From Planctomycetota bacterium (GTDB taxonomy: Bacteria > Planctomycetota > Planctomycetia > Isosphaerales > Isosphaeraceae): a DNA stretch of 6,629 nucleotides. Shown here piece after piece: positions 1 through 5,345 of this stretch (within the stretch, counting starts at the first letter, position 1; every line of letters begins with the position of its first letter). The stretch covers positions 1 through 6,629 of the forward strand of contig JAJYCH010000280.1 of NCBI GenBank assembly GCA_021778575.1, given 5' to 3'. Under the pieces are notes generated by a model. The model was not told the DNA's origin. It made no database searches and was given only the letters and a program-made list of their open reading frames with translations. A program made the position numbers and the translations under genes.

Positions 1-195
1 GCAACGTCACGTGCCGGTTTCTCAATCCGACGATCCACGATCGTCGGATCTCTGCTTCTGGCCGCGCTCGGCTGCGGCGAAAAAGAATCCGAGAGCTCGA
101 AGGTTCCCACCGTGACGAACAGCAGCGCGACAGCCACTCCGGGCGGGACCAGACCCAGCGACTTCGCGGCTCCCAAGAATATCCCGATGCACTGA
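1..195 (+). CDS. Small lipoprotein, 5' end outside window
   Basis: This is the last 64 codons of a reading frame ending in TGA at 193-195. No ATG, GTG or TTG lies ahead of the signal sequence, so the start is upstream of the window. What is visible is a lipoprotein signal peptide: basic residues (R10, R11), a hydrophobic stretch (IVGSLLLAAL), and a lipobox ALG-C with the lipidated Cys at visible residue 25. The residue after Cys is Gly, not Asp, so by the E. coli +2 rule it would go to the outer membrane. The mature part is about 40 residues, rich in Ser, Thr, Pro and charged residues, with no domain I recognise. Such mini-lipoproteins are common in planctomycetes, often downstream of DUF1559 genes; the lipoprotein at 4299 is a second example here. 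The pdxA-like gene begins 14 bases downstream, so cotranscription is possible. Function unknown. Confidence 0.7.
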   Translation, partial: ATSRAGFSIRRSTIVGSLLLAALGCGEKESESSKVPTVTNSSATATPGGTRPSDFAAPKNIPMH

Positions 196-209
196 CGTGA
201 AGGATTCGA

Positions 210-1274
210 ATGGTGTCCGACGTTCGCCCCCGCCCGCTGGTGGCCCTGACGATGGGAGACGTGGCCGGGATTGGCCCCGAGGTGATCGCCCGGGCCTGGG
301 CCGATGAGCCACTCCGCAAACTCGCCCGACCGTTCGTCGTGGGCGACTCCGCCACGCTTCGCAAGGCCATCGCCCTGATCGGGACCCGCGCCACGGTTCA
401 GGTCATTTCGCGCCCGGAAGAGGCCGAGCCGTCGTCGACCGTCATCCCCTGCCTCGACGCGACCGATCAGGATCTTTCGACCATCCAGCCCGGCCGGATT
501 GACGCCCGGGCGGGACGGGCTTCGAGCGATTTTCTGATCCGGGCGATCGACCTGGCGCTGGTCGGCCGGATCGACGCGATCGTGACGTTGCCGCTCCAGA
601 AAGAGTCGCTCCACGCGGCGGGAGTCACGCACCCCGGCCATACCGAGATCCTCGCCGAGCGCTGTCAGGCCCCCGCACACGCGATGATGCTCTACCTCGA
701 AGCTCCCGCCGGCTCGCCTCGGCCTGGTCTGGGGGTGATCCACGCCACGCTCCACGTCCCGCTCCGCAAGGTGTTTGAGCTGCTCACGATCGAGTCGGTC
801 GAGTCGAAAATCCGTCTCGCCGACGAAGCGCTTCGCCCCTTGACCGGCGGCCGAGCCCCTAAAGTTGCCGTCGCCGGCTTGAACCCGCACGCGGGCGAGA
901 ACGGCCTGTTCGGCGATGAAGAACAGACCATCATCGGCCCCGCCGTCGATCGAGCCCGGGCCGCCGGGATTGACGTCGAAGGCCCGATCGCCGCCGACAC
1001 CCTGTTCGCCCGGGCTTTAGGGGGAGAGTTCGACGCCGTGGTCGCCATGTACCACGACCAAGGGCACGTCGCGATCAAGACGATCGGCTTCGACCGAGCG
1101 GTGAACGTCACCCTCGGCCTGCCGATCGTCCGGACCAGCGTCGCCCACGGAACCGCCTTCGACATCGCCTGGCAAGGCAAGGCCGACACGACCAGCCTGG
1201 TCGAAGCCACGCGAGTCGCCGCGCGGATCGTCGACGGGAAACGGACCCTGAACGAGCGCATCAGGTCCAATTGA
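210..1274 (+). CDS. pdxA: 4-hydroxythreonine-4-phosphate dehydrogenase family (PdxA)
   Basis: A 354-residue member of the PdxA family (PF04166; E. coli PdxA is 329). PdxA oxidises 4-phosphohydroxy-L-threonine with NAD in the cytosol; the product feeds PdxJ in the DXP-dependent route to pyridoxal phosphate. Visible motifs: N-terminal MGDVAGIGPEV (15-25); substrate-side lysine in TLPLQKESL (K131); HPGHTE (141-146); three candidate metal-binding histidines, H182 in TLHVPL, H227 in NPHAGENG and H282 in YHDQGH; and the C-terminal SVAHGTAFDIAWQGKA (310-325). The ATG at 210 has GAAGGA at 199-204, five bases away. A lipoprotein gene ends 14 bases upstream and a membrane-protein gene follows closely. 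The lysine loop reads TLPLQK where biosynthetic PdxA usually has TGP-N/H-K, so a PdxA2-type paralogue acting on sugar-acid phosphates (erythronate or threonate) is an alternative. The family is certain; the exact substrate is not. Confidence 0.93.
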   Translation: MVSDVRPRPLVALTMGDVAGIGPEVIARAWADEPLRKLARPFVVGDSATLRKAIALIGTRATVQVISRPEEAEPSSTVIPCLDATDQDLSTIQPGRIDARAGRASSDFLIRAIDLALVGRIDAIVTLPLQKESLHAAGVTHPGHTEILAERCQAPAHAMMLYLEAPAGSPRPGLGVIHATLHVPLRKVFELLTIESVESKIRLADEALRPLTGGRAPKVAVAGLNPHAGENGLFGDEEQTIIGPAVDRARAAGIDVEGPIAADTLFARALGGEFDAVVAMYHDQGHVAIKTIGFDRAVNVTLGLPIVRTSVAHGTAFDIAWQGKADTTSLVEATRVAARIVDGKRTLNERIRSN

Positions 1275-1284
1275 ACATCGCCGC

Positions 1285-1300
1285 AAGGAGGCTAGCCTTG
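1285..1300 (+). promoter_or_regulatory. Strong Shine-Dalgarno deciding a TTG start
   Basis: AAGGAGG at 1285-1291 is a near-perfect anti-16S match, followed after six bases by TTG at 1298. The frame is open further upstream to a TTG at 1271 that overlaps the pdxA stop, but that codon has no ribosome site at the right distance. The 1298 TTG is therefore the better start. This is read directly from the sequence; use of TTG is inferred. Confidence 0.7.
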
Positions 1301-1894
1301 AACGACATATCGCCCCGCAAGGCGACCCTGCTCGACCTGATGATCTTCACCGCTGCAACCGCCGTGGGCCTGGCGCTGGCTCGGTACTACGTGACGACTC
1401 CCATCAGCTTGACGCCAGATGTTGACGGACAAGGGTTCCTTTTCTTCGTACCCGGGTACCCGACCCATGACCTCCGCTGGTGGGCCACGCTGGCTTCGAT
1501 CTTTTTGGCGGTCTGGTCGATCACCTTACTGTTGTTGAGACTACGATCCCCCCGGCCGAAACTCGTCGGGATGATCCTGGGTTCTGGATTCCTGATCCCG
1601 GCCTTCGCCACCGTCACCGTCCTGACATTCGCTGTCGAGGAACTTGTGAGCGTCCATCGATACGGCTGGCAACACTTCGAGGTTCCGGCGAGTTGGGGAA
1701 GTCAGAAGCTCACGGGTTATCTTGACACCCTCCCTTCGTGGATCTTCCCGCGACTGAGAACATCCCTCGCGTTTCCGGCGAGCTGTGCCCTGCTGGTCTC
1801 GGTCCCACTCTATTGTCTGCGAATCAAGGGGGACTGGATCGACCGGTTGGGGCTGGCGCTGGGTCTGGCGTGGGTTGTCGTTTACTTCTTGTGA
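1298..1894 (+). CDS. Five-helix integral membrane protein, unknown function
   Basis: A 198-residue protein starting at TTG 1298, chosen for the AAGGAGG six bases upstream. Hydrophobic segments at about 11-31, 61-81, 89-112, 156-176 and 182-198 suggest five membrane helices, with the last reaching the very C-terminus (ends VVVYFL). The loop between helices 1 and 2 (about 32-60) is polar and Pro/Gly-rich and probably lies on the opposite side from the short basic loop RLRSPRPK (81-88). I see no catalytic motif and no Pfam family I can name. The opening (KATLLDLMIFTAATAVGLALAR, split here as residues 8-29) resembles the N-terminal helix of many uncharacterised planctomycete membrane proteins. 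It follows pdxA by 23 bases and its stop (TGA 1892-1894) overlaps an in-frame ATG of the next frame, which suggests one transcript. Function unknown. Confidence 0.65.
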   Translation: MNDISPRKATLLDLMIFTAATAVGLALARYYVTTPISLTPDVDGQGFLFFVPGYPTHDLRWWATLASIFLAVWSITLLLLRLRSPRPKLVGMILGSGFLIPAFATVTVLTFAVEELVSVHRYGWQHFEVPASWGSQKLTGYLDTLPSWIFPRLRTSLAFPASCALLVSVPLYCLRIKGDWIDRLGLALGLAWVVVYFL

Positions 1895-1977
1895 TGGATG
1901 GCTTCGTTTCGAACATCCTGGTCAGGCCGACGAACCCCTTCTGGCCCAGCGCCGGGCGAGCCCTGAGGATTCTGACC

Positions 1978-2670
1978 ATGAACGAGTCGCCAAGTTTCCT
2001 GCCAGCCGGAACCCGACAGCCGAAACCTGATGGTTGCGGGCACTCGCCTGAACTCATCCGCCTCTGGGATGGTCGCGACCACTGCGCGGGGTGCGTCGAG
2101 GCCGCCGCTCCGGGGCTTCTGGATCTCGCGAAACGACTGCCGATCCTGGAGGATTCGATCCCTTACGACCAGGACGGCGGGATGCGGACCTGGTGGACGA
2201 CCGCCGGGCTGTTTTTCGGGGCTCTGGCTCTGGTCAGCGTGGGATTTCTGGCGGTTCTCGATCGGACGGGGACTTTGATCCTGGTCAGCACGATGGCCCT
2301 GGCATTGGGTTTCGGCTGCCTGGCCTCACTCCCGTCCGTATTCAAGGCAAGGCACGTCCTGCCGTCGGTCCGCGTTCAAGAGGGGCTCGTGGAAATCTTT
2401 CGGCCAATCCACGGTGAAGGGAAAACGCCGATGACGGCTTTCCGCCTGGCTGACGCCCACTGGCGAATCGGCAAGCTTCAAGAAGACTCGTATTGTCGAG
2501 GGCGAGGCGGCGCGATCGTGGCCGATCAACGCGTCGTGATCCTCCGAGCCCCGCGCAAATGGGCGGGTGTGACGCCCCCCAGCGAGTTCACCGCCGTCGG
2601 CTCCTCGCCCGAGATGGTCCGGATCTGGGTGGCGTTCTTGAAGCTTGCCGGGATTCCGGAGGGAAAATGA
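1978..2670 (+). CDS. Zinc-ribbon-like N-terminus plus two-helix membrane protein
   Basis: A 230-residue protein of unknown function. The N-terminal part has C20-G-H22 and then HC36-AGC39 after RLWDGRD, which looks like a small zinc ribbon (C-x-H and C-x2-C). The first knuckle has only one cysteine, so metal binding is uncertain. Two hydrophobic segments follow at about 73-94 and 97-118, then a soluble C-terminal half (120-230). That half ends in the block SEFTAVGSSPEMVRIWVAF, which is also present in the decayed copy at 4584. The start at ATG 1978 is chosen because GAGGA (1965-1969) lies eight bases upstream. The frame is open back to 1738, and an ATG at 1894 overlaps the previous stop as TGATG; that start would add 28 residues but lacks a ribosome site. 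Probably an inner-membrane protein; no function can be assigned. Confidence 0.65.
   Translation: MNESPSFLPAGTRQPKPDGCGHSPELIRLWDGRDHCAGCVEAAAPGLLDLAKRLPILEDSIPYDQDGGMRTWWTTAGLFFGALALVSVGFLAVLDRTGTLILVSTMALALGFGCLASLPSVFKARHVLPSVRVQEGLVEIFRPIHGEGKTPMTAFRLADAHWRIGKLQEDSYCRGRGGAIVADQRVVILRAPRKWAGVTPPSEFTAVGSSPEMVRIWVAFLKLAGIPEGK
2577..2660 (+). repeat. Direct repeat, upstream copy (3' end of zinc-ribbon gene)
   Basis: These 84 bases at the 3' end of the zinc-ribbon gene match 4584-4667 in the same orientation with three mismatches (TTC versus TGC in one codon, and GGGAT versus GGAGT near the end). Weaker similarity continues upstream (2488-2530 against 4538-4581). The two copies are 2007 bases apart and bracket the DUF1559 and lipoprotein genes. 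Confidence 0.9.
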
Positions 2671-2847
2671 AAATGTGCCGGCTGAAGGGCAGGGAGATCA
2701 TTCTCAACGGATCATCTTACCTTACCCGCACCCTCATTTTCGGCTCGCCCGTCTCTTCCCATCCCCGCGGAATGACCCGTCTGTCCGCTCGCCCGACATT
2801 TCAAAGCGCGAAAGTTCCCGGATTCTTCACATCCGACACACCGGGTC

Positions 2848-2865
2848 GTAACGCCCGGACGTTAC
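2848..2865. promoter_or_regulatory. Perfect dyad, candidate operator
   Basis: GTAACG and CGTTAC (2848-2853 and 2860-2865) are exact inverted repeats around a six-base centre, CCCGGA. The dyad lies about 40 bases upstream of a possible -10 hexamer (2903-2908) and 135 bases before the DUF1559 start. That size and position would suit a dimeric regulator, but a six-base arm can arise by chance. Confidence 0.25.
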
Positions 2866-2902
2866 AATCAAACTCGCAATAGTGCTGGAGTGAAGTCTCC
2901 TT

Positions 2903-2908
2903 TATTAT
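2903..2908 (+). promoter_or_regulatory. Possible -10 hexamer for the DUF1559 gene
   Basis: TATTAT matches the sigma-70 -10 consensus at five of six positions and sits in the only AT-rich tract (2901-2910) of the leader. No good -35 is found 16-18 bases upstream, so this is a weak candidate. It would give a leader of about 85 bases. Confidence 0.2.
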
Positions 2909-3000
2909 TTGGCCTGTCTCAGGACCGACCCGATCGCGTCCGAGGCCCCCCTACGACGCCAGCCCACCCGCCACCCATCCACCCACCCCGGAGAGCCCCC

Positions 3001-4371
3001 GTGCCCGAGCCCGCCGAATCCCCTTGTTTCCGTTCACGCCGTGGCTTCACCCTGATCGAGCTTTTGGTGGTGATCGCGATCATTGCCGTGTTGATCGCCT
3101 TGCTCTTGCCCGCCGTCCAGGCGGCGCGCGAGGCCGCTCGCCGCGCCCAGTGCGTCAACAACCTCAAGCAGCTTGGCCTGGCCCTCCAGAACTATCACTC
3201 GTCCTTCGACAACTTCCCGCTCGGTGCCATGCAGGTCCGCGACGGCACCGGTGCCCTCCGAGGGACCGACTGGGGCCTCTGGAGCTCGCACGCGATGCTC
3301 CTGCCTTACATCGAGCAGAGCTCGGTCTACAACGCGTGCAACTTTGCCATCCCGAACCAGGGAAACGCCGGGTTTGACACGACCTCGACGCAGGTCACGG
3401 CGATCACGACGGTCATCAATGGCTTCCTCTGCCCATCGTCGCCGCCGGTCAACTCGCCGGGATTCCCGTCCGAGTCGCCGGCAGCGCTTCAGAAGAACGC
3501 TCCGGGCAACAACTACTTCGCGTCGGTCGGGGCCAGCCTCAATCAGTACAGCGGCCCTTATGTCTCGGGGCAGGAGATGGGGGGGGCGGCGTCGCCGAAC
3601 GGGATGTTCGAGGTCTACGGTCGTGCTCTCCGGATGCAGGACGTGCTCGACGGCTCAAGCAACACCATCGCCTTCGGCGAGTGGCGTACCGGCGACTTCG
3701 ACGCAACCAAGCTGTCGATCCAGGATGTCATCGACGTCGGCGGCACCTTCCCGCCCGGCTCCGGACGCTACCAGGCGAACCAGAATATGCCTGGCGGCGG
3801 CCCCGGGCTGAACCTCTGGCTCCAGATGTGCGCCCAGAAGGCCCCCTCGACGATCGGCAACGCCAACACGAATCGGAGCTGGATCGGCCAGCAGTGGTGC
3901 ACCGGGATGTTCGGCCGGACGCTCGGCAATACTGTCGTGGCACCCAACTCGCCCTACCCCAACTGCGCCACGGTGATCTGGGGCGGCGACTTCGACGGCT
4001 CCAACGGCAACTTCGGCATGAGCAGCTACCACTCTGGCGGCGCGAACGTCGCGATGGTCGACGGCTCGGTCCATTTCCTCAAGTCGACGACTGCCCAGGC
4101 CGTCGTCTGGGCCCTCGGGTCGAGAGCCCAGGGAGAGATCATCTCCGCCGACGCCTCCTGCCCCGGACCGCCCTTCATCCTCAAGCTGCATAACCCCGCC
4201 GATCGGCGGCCCCGGTGCCAACAACGGCTGTTACCGGGGCCGCCGATCCCTTGCTTTCCCACCAACCACGGACAGATCGACCCTCCCGGAGCCTGCCGAT
4301 GCCCCTTCGACCAACGAAGCCCCACCGATTCGCCACCATCGCGGCCACCTTCCTCCTGGCCACTTCGCTGA
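3001..4371 (+). CDS. DUF1559 prepilin-like protein (H-x9-DG type), extended C-terminus
   Basis: A planctomycete DUF1559 protein (PF07596) with a type IV pilin-type N-terminus. From GTG 3001 (GGAGAG at 2990-2995, five bases away) the basic leader ends at G15, followed by [20 protein letters not shown]. Cleavage by a prepilin peptidase between G15 and F16 would put Glu20 at mature position +5, as in pseudopilins. The helix runs into [23 protein letters not shown] (split: residues 35-57), the family signature. The C-terminal motif is H344-x9-D354-G355, followed by SVHFL. The protein is probably exported and surface- or envelope-associated; its role is not established. The family normally stops soon after a GE-V/I-x-SADxY-like end. 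Here GEIISADA ends at residue 385 but the frame continues 71 residues through a hairpin (4201-4248) and overlaps the next gene by 73 bases. A single C-to-A change at 4161 (TGC to TGA) would restore a normal end. The tail is Pro/Arg-rich and probably not native. A start at GTG 2890 is possible but less likely. Confidence 0.88.
   Translation: MPEPAESPCFRSRRGFTLIELLVVIAIIAVLIALLLPAVQAAREAARRAQCVNNLKQLGLALQNYHSSFDNFPLGAMQVRDGTGALRGTDWGLWSSHAMLLPYIEQSSVYNACNFAIPNQGNAGFDTTSTQVTAITTVINGFLCPSSPPVNSPGFPSESPAALQKNAPGNNYFASVGASLNQYSGPYVSGQEMGGAASPNGMFEVYGRALRMQDVLDGSSNTIAFGEWRTGDFDATKLSIQDVIDVGGTFPPGSGRYQANQNMPGGGPGLNLWLQMCAQKAPSTIGNANTNRSWIGQQWCTGMFGRTLGNTVVAPNSPYPNCATVIWGGDFDGSNGNFGMSSYHSGGANVAMVDGSVHFLKSTTAQAVVWALGSRAQGEIISADASCPGPPFILKLHNPADRRPRCQQRLLPGPPIPCFPTNHGQIDPPGACRCPFDQRSPTDSPPSRPPSSWPLR
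4201..4248 (+). terminator. Strong hairpin, terminator-like, after the DUF1559 domain
   Basis: GATCGGCGGCCCCGGT (4201-4216) pairs perfectly with 4233-4248, giving a 16-bp GC-rich stem with a 16-base loop. It is followed by a broken T/C tract (CCTTGCTTTCCC) rather than a clean U-run. It sits about 45 bases beyond the expected end of the DUF1559 domain and 50 bases ahead of the lipoprotein start. It could be an attenuating terminator or an mRNA-stabilising 3' hairpin. It lies inside the extended DUF1559 frame, which supports the view that the native stop lay upstream. Confidence 0.65.
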
Positions 4372-4523
4372 TTCCCGCAACCGGTTGCTCGTCCGACGAC
4401 GTGAAGATTGCCGATGTCCCCGCCGACTCCACCGAGAAGGTCAATCAAGGGCAGACTCCCCCCGTCCCCGGTGCCGACAAGCTCCCGCCCGCCCGCGAGC
4501 AGAGCCAGGGCCGGCCGTATTGA
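4299..4523 (+). CDS. Small lipoprotein downstream of DUF1559
   Basis: A 74-residue lipoprotein. The N-terminus is basic (RPTKPHR, 4-10), followed by a hydrophobic segment (about 11-27) and lipobox ATG-C with Cys30. Residue +2 is Ser, which favours the outer membrane by the E. coli rule. The mature 45 residues are hydrophilic, with no cysteine other than the lipidated one and a Pro-rich C-terminus ending in QGRPY. The start is ATG 4299, with GGAG at 4288-4291 seven bases upstream; the same frame is open back to 4215, but that part overlaps the hairpin. The gene lies directly after the DUF1559 gene, a pairing often seen in planctomycetes, so the two products may act together at the envelope (inference). 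No known domain; function unknown. Confidence 0.75.
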   Translation: MPLRPTKPHRFATIAATFLLATSLIPATGCSSDDVKIADVPADSTEKVNQGQTPPVPGADKLPPAREQSQGRPY

Positions 4524-4537
4524 GAGAAGTCAGCCAA

Positions 4538-4677
4538 TCGTATAAGTTGAGGGCATGGCGGCACGATCGTTGCCGATCAACTTCCCCAGCGAGTTCACCG
4601 CCGTCGGCTCCTCGCCCGAGATGGTCCGGATCTGGGTGGCGTGCTTGAAGCTTGCCGGAGTTCCGGAGTCCCCGTAA
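4538..4677 (+). pseudogene. Decayed 3' fragment of the zinc-ribbon membrane gene
   Basis: This stretch is a partial, same-strand copy of the end of the gene at 1978-2670. Bases 4538-4581 resemble 2488-2530 (one indel and several mismatches; four mismatches in the last 27). Then 46 bases of the source (2531-2576) are replaced by two (TT, 4582-4583). Bases 4584-4667 match 2577-2660 with three mismatches. The 44-base net loss shifts the frame, so the original frame is broken. By chance an ATG at 4555 opens a 40-codon frame to TAA 4675-4677 that keeps the conserved block SEFTAVGSSPEMVRIWVA. Its only ribosome-site candidate, GAGG at 4549-4552, is too close. It begins 14 bases after the lipoprotein stop. 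Most likely a non-functional duplication remnant. Confidence 0.8.
4584..4667 (+). repeat. Direct repeat, downstream copy
   Basis: This is the partner of 2577-2660: 84 bases, three mismatches, same orientation. It sits just downstream of the DUF1559-lipoprotein pair. Beyond the repeat the two flanks diverge, sharing only a short GGCTGAA (2680-2686 and 4681-4687), which may be chance. Confidence 0.9.
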
Positions 4678-4700
4678 GCTGGCTGAACCGCAACAAATCC

Positions 4701-4770
4701 GTAGGGTAGGGCTTGCCCGGCCGTTCCGGGAGCGACAATCAAAGCATCGGCAGGGCAAGCCCTACCCTAC
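4701..4770. repeat. Long intergenic inverted repeat (REP-like)
   Basis: GTAGGGTAGGGCTTGCCC (4701-4718) is the exact reverse complement of 4753-4770. After one mismatch (4719/4752) pairing continues for four bases (4720-4723 with 4748-4751), giving a 23-bp stem with a 24-base loop (4724-4747). There is no T-run on either side, so it is not a classic terminator. The shape and sequence style (GTAGGGT, GGGC, GCCC) resemble dispersed palindromic intergenic repeats found in planctomycetes and other environmental bacteria. Membership of such a family is inferred and needs a genome-wide count. Confidence 0.8.
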
Positions 4771-4830
4771 ATTCTCAAATTCTGGCAAGTACACACGAAA
4801 ATCCGTGAGAACAATGTAAAGCGGACTCAC

Positions 4831-4880
4831 CCCACCATGAATCGAAGATGGTGGGCCGAGCCCACGCTACGAATCGAAGA
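4831..4880. repeat. Compact hairpin element with flanking 10-base direct repeats
   Basis: GTGGGC (4851-4856) pairs with GCCCAC (4860-4865) around CGA. CCCACCAT (4831-4838) can instead pair with ATGGTGGG (4848-4855), so two stems compete. GAATCGAAGA occurs at 4839-4848 and again at 4871-4880, flanking the inner hairpin. It lies 45 bases ahead of the DUF1801 gene. This could be a second small dispersed repeat or a leader structure; no function is shown. Confidence 0.5.
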
Positions 4881-4924
4881 ACGCCAATCCCTCAACGACA
4901 ATTCCGTGACGACGGAGAGCGACA

Positions 4925-5326
4925 ATGACAGAAGGTATCAAGGGTGAAAAGAATCTCAAGAAGGCCCCTCGCCCCAAGCCTCGCGTGGATATGGAAGACG
5001 CGGAAACCGCCGTGCTTGCGAAGATCGCCGAGATGCCGGAATCGGATCGCGTGCTGGGCGACCGGCTCCACGCCATCATCAAGGCCGCCGCGCCGACGCT
5101 CTCGCCGAAGCTCTGGTACGGGATGCCCGCTTATGCCAGGGATGGTAAGGTTGTTTGCTTCTTCCAGAGCGCGGAGAAGTTCAAGACAAGGTACGCGACG
5201 CTCGGCTTCATGCACGAGGCGAATCTCGACGACGGCGCCCTCTGGCCGACCGCCTTCGCACTGAAGGAACTGAACGCCGCCGCAGAGGCAACGATCACCG
5301 CACTCGTGAAGAAAGCGGTGAACTGA
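4925..5326 (+). CDS. DUF1801 (YdhG-like) domain protein
   Basis: A 133-residue cytosolic protein matching the DUF1801/YdhG family (PF08818). The first 20 residues are Lys/Pro-rich and probably disordered. The domain starts near residue 25 and shows the family landmarks: a helix ending [21 protein letters not shown] (50-70), the strand pair [21 protein letters not shown] (75-95), and [12 protein letters not shown] (105-116). The length fits a single-domain member. The fold is frataxin-like; B. subtilis YdhG (Fra) is reported as an iron chaperone, but most members are uncharacterised and this one should not be assumed to bind iron. The ATG at 4925 has GGAGAG seven bases ahead or fewer (4914-4919). 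It is preceded by a repeat-bearing spacer and converges with the DUF502 gene, whose stop is 19 bases away. Confidence 0.85.
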   Translation: MTEGIKGEKNLKKAPRPKPRVDMEDAETAVLAKIAEMPESDRVLGDRLHAIIKAAAPTLSPKLWYGMPAYARDGKVVCFFQSAEKFKTRYATLGFMHEANLDDGALWPTAFALKELNAAAEATITALVKKAVN

Positions 5327-5345
5327 GGCAAGCCGCGAAGTCCCG

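Larger units (their letters stand above)
2671..3000. other. Gene-free leader region before the DUF1559 gene
   Basis: These 330 bases show no convincing gene. An ATG at 2667 overlaps the previous stop and opens a 71-codon frame to 2882, but its codon use is unlike the neighbours. The stretch contains an 18-base dyad (2848-2865), an AT-rich tract with a TATTAT hexamer (2901-2910), and a C/A-rich low-complexity run (about 2960-2990) just ahead of the ribosome site GGAGAG (2990-2995). It most likely holds the promoter and 5' leader of the DUF1559 gene. Confidence 0.5.
4678..4924. other. Gene-free interval carrying two palindromic elements
   Basis: These 247 bases contain no credible coding frame. 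They hold the long inverted repeat at 4701-4770 and the smaller element at 4831-4880, with an AT-richer linker between them (about 4771-4820). The ribosome site for the DUF1801 gene (GGAG, 4914-4917) is at the end. A promoter for that gene should lie here, but I see no clear hexamer pair. Confidence 0.6.

Noticed and set aside
692..1270. 192-codon frame on the minus strand opposite pdxA
   Set aside because: It lies entirely antisense to a well-supported gene; long antisense frames are expected at this GC content. The product is Arg/Ser/Pro-rich with no domain.
1738..1977. Upstream extension of the zinc-ribbon gene (open back to 1738, with an ATG at 1894 overlapping the previous stop)
   Set aside because: Most of it overlaps the membrane-protein gene in another frame, and neither ATG has a ribosome site. 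ATG 1978 has GAGGA eight bases upstream. The 1894 start remains a minor alternative.
2667..2882. 71-codon frame whose ATG overlaps the zinc-ribbon stop and follows GGAGGG
   Set aside because: The ribosome-like bases are only three to four bases from the ATG, third positions lack the G/C bias of the real genes, and the product has no recognisable feature.
3655..4224. Long minus-strand frame opposite the DUF1559 gene
   Set aside because: Antisense shadow of a gene with clear family motifs.
4441..4758. Minus-strand frame across the lipoprotein end, remnant and palindrome
   Set aside because: It runs through the inverted repeat and the duplication remnant in antisense; no domain and no ribosome site.
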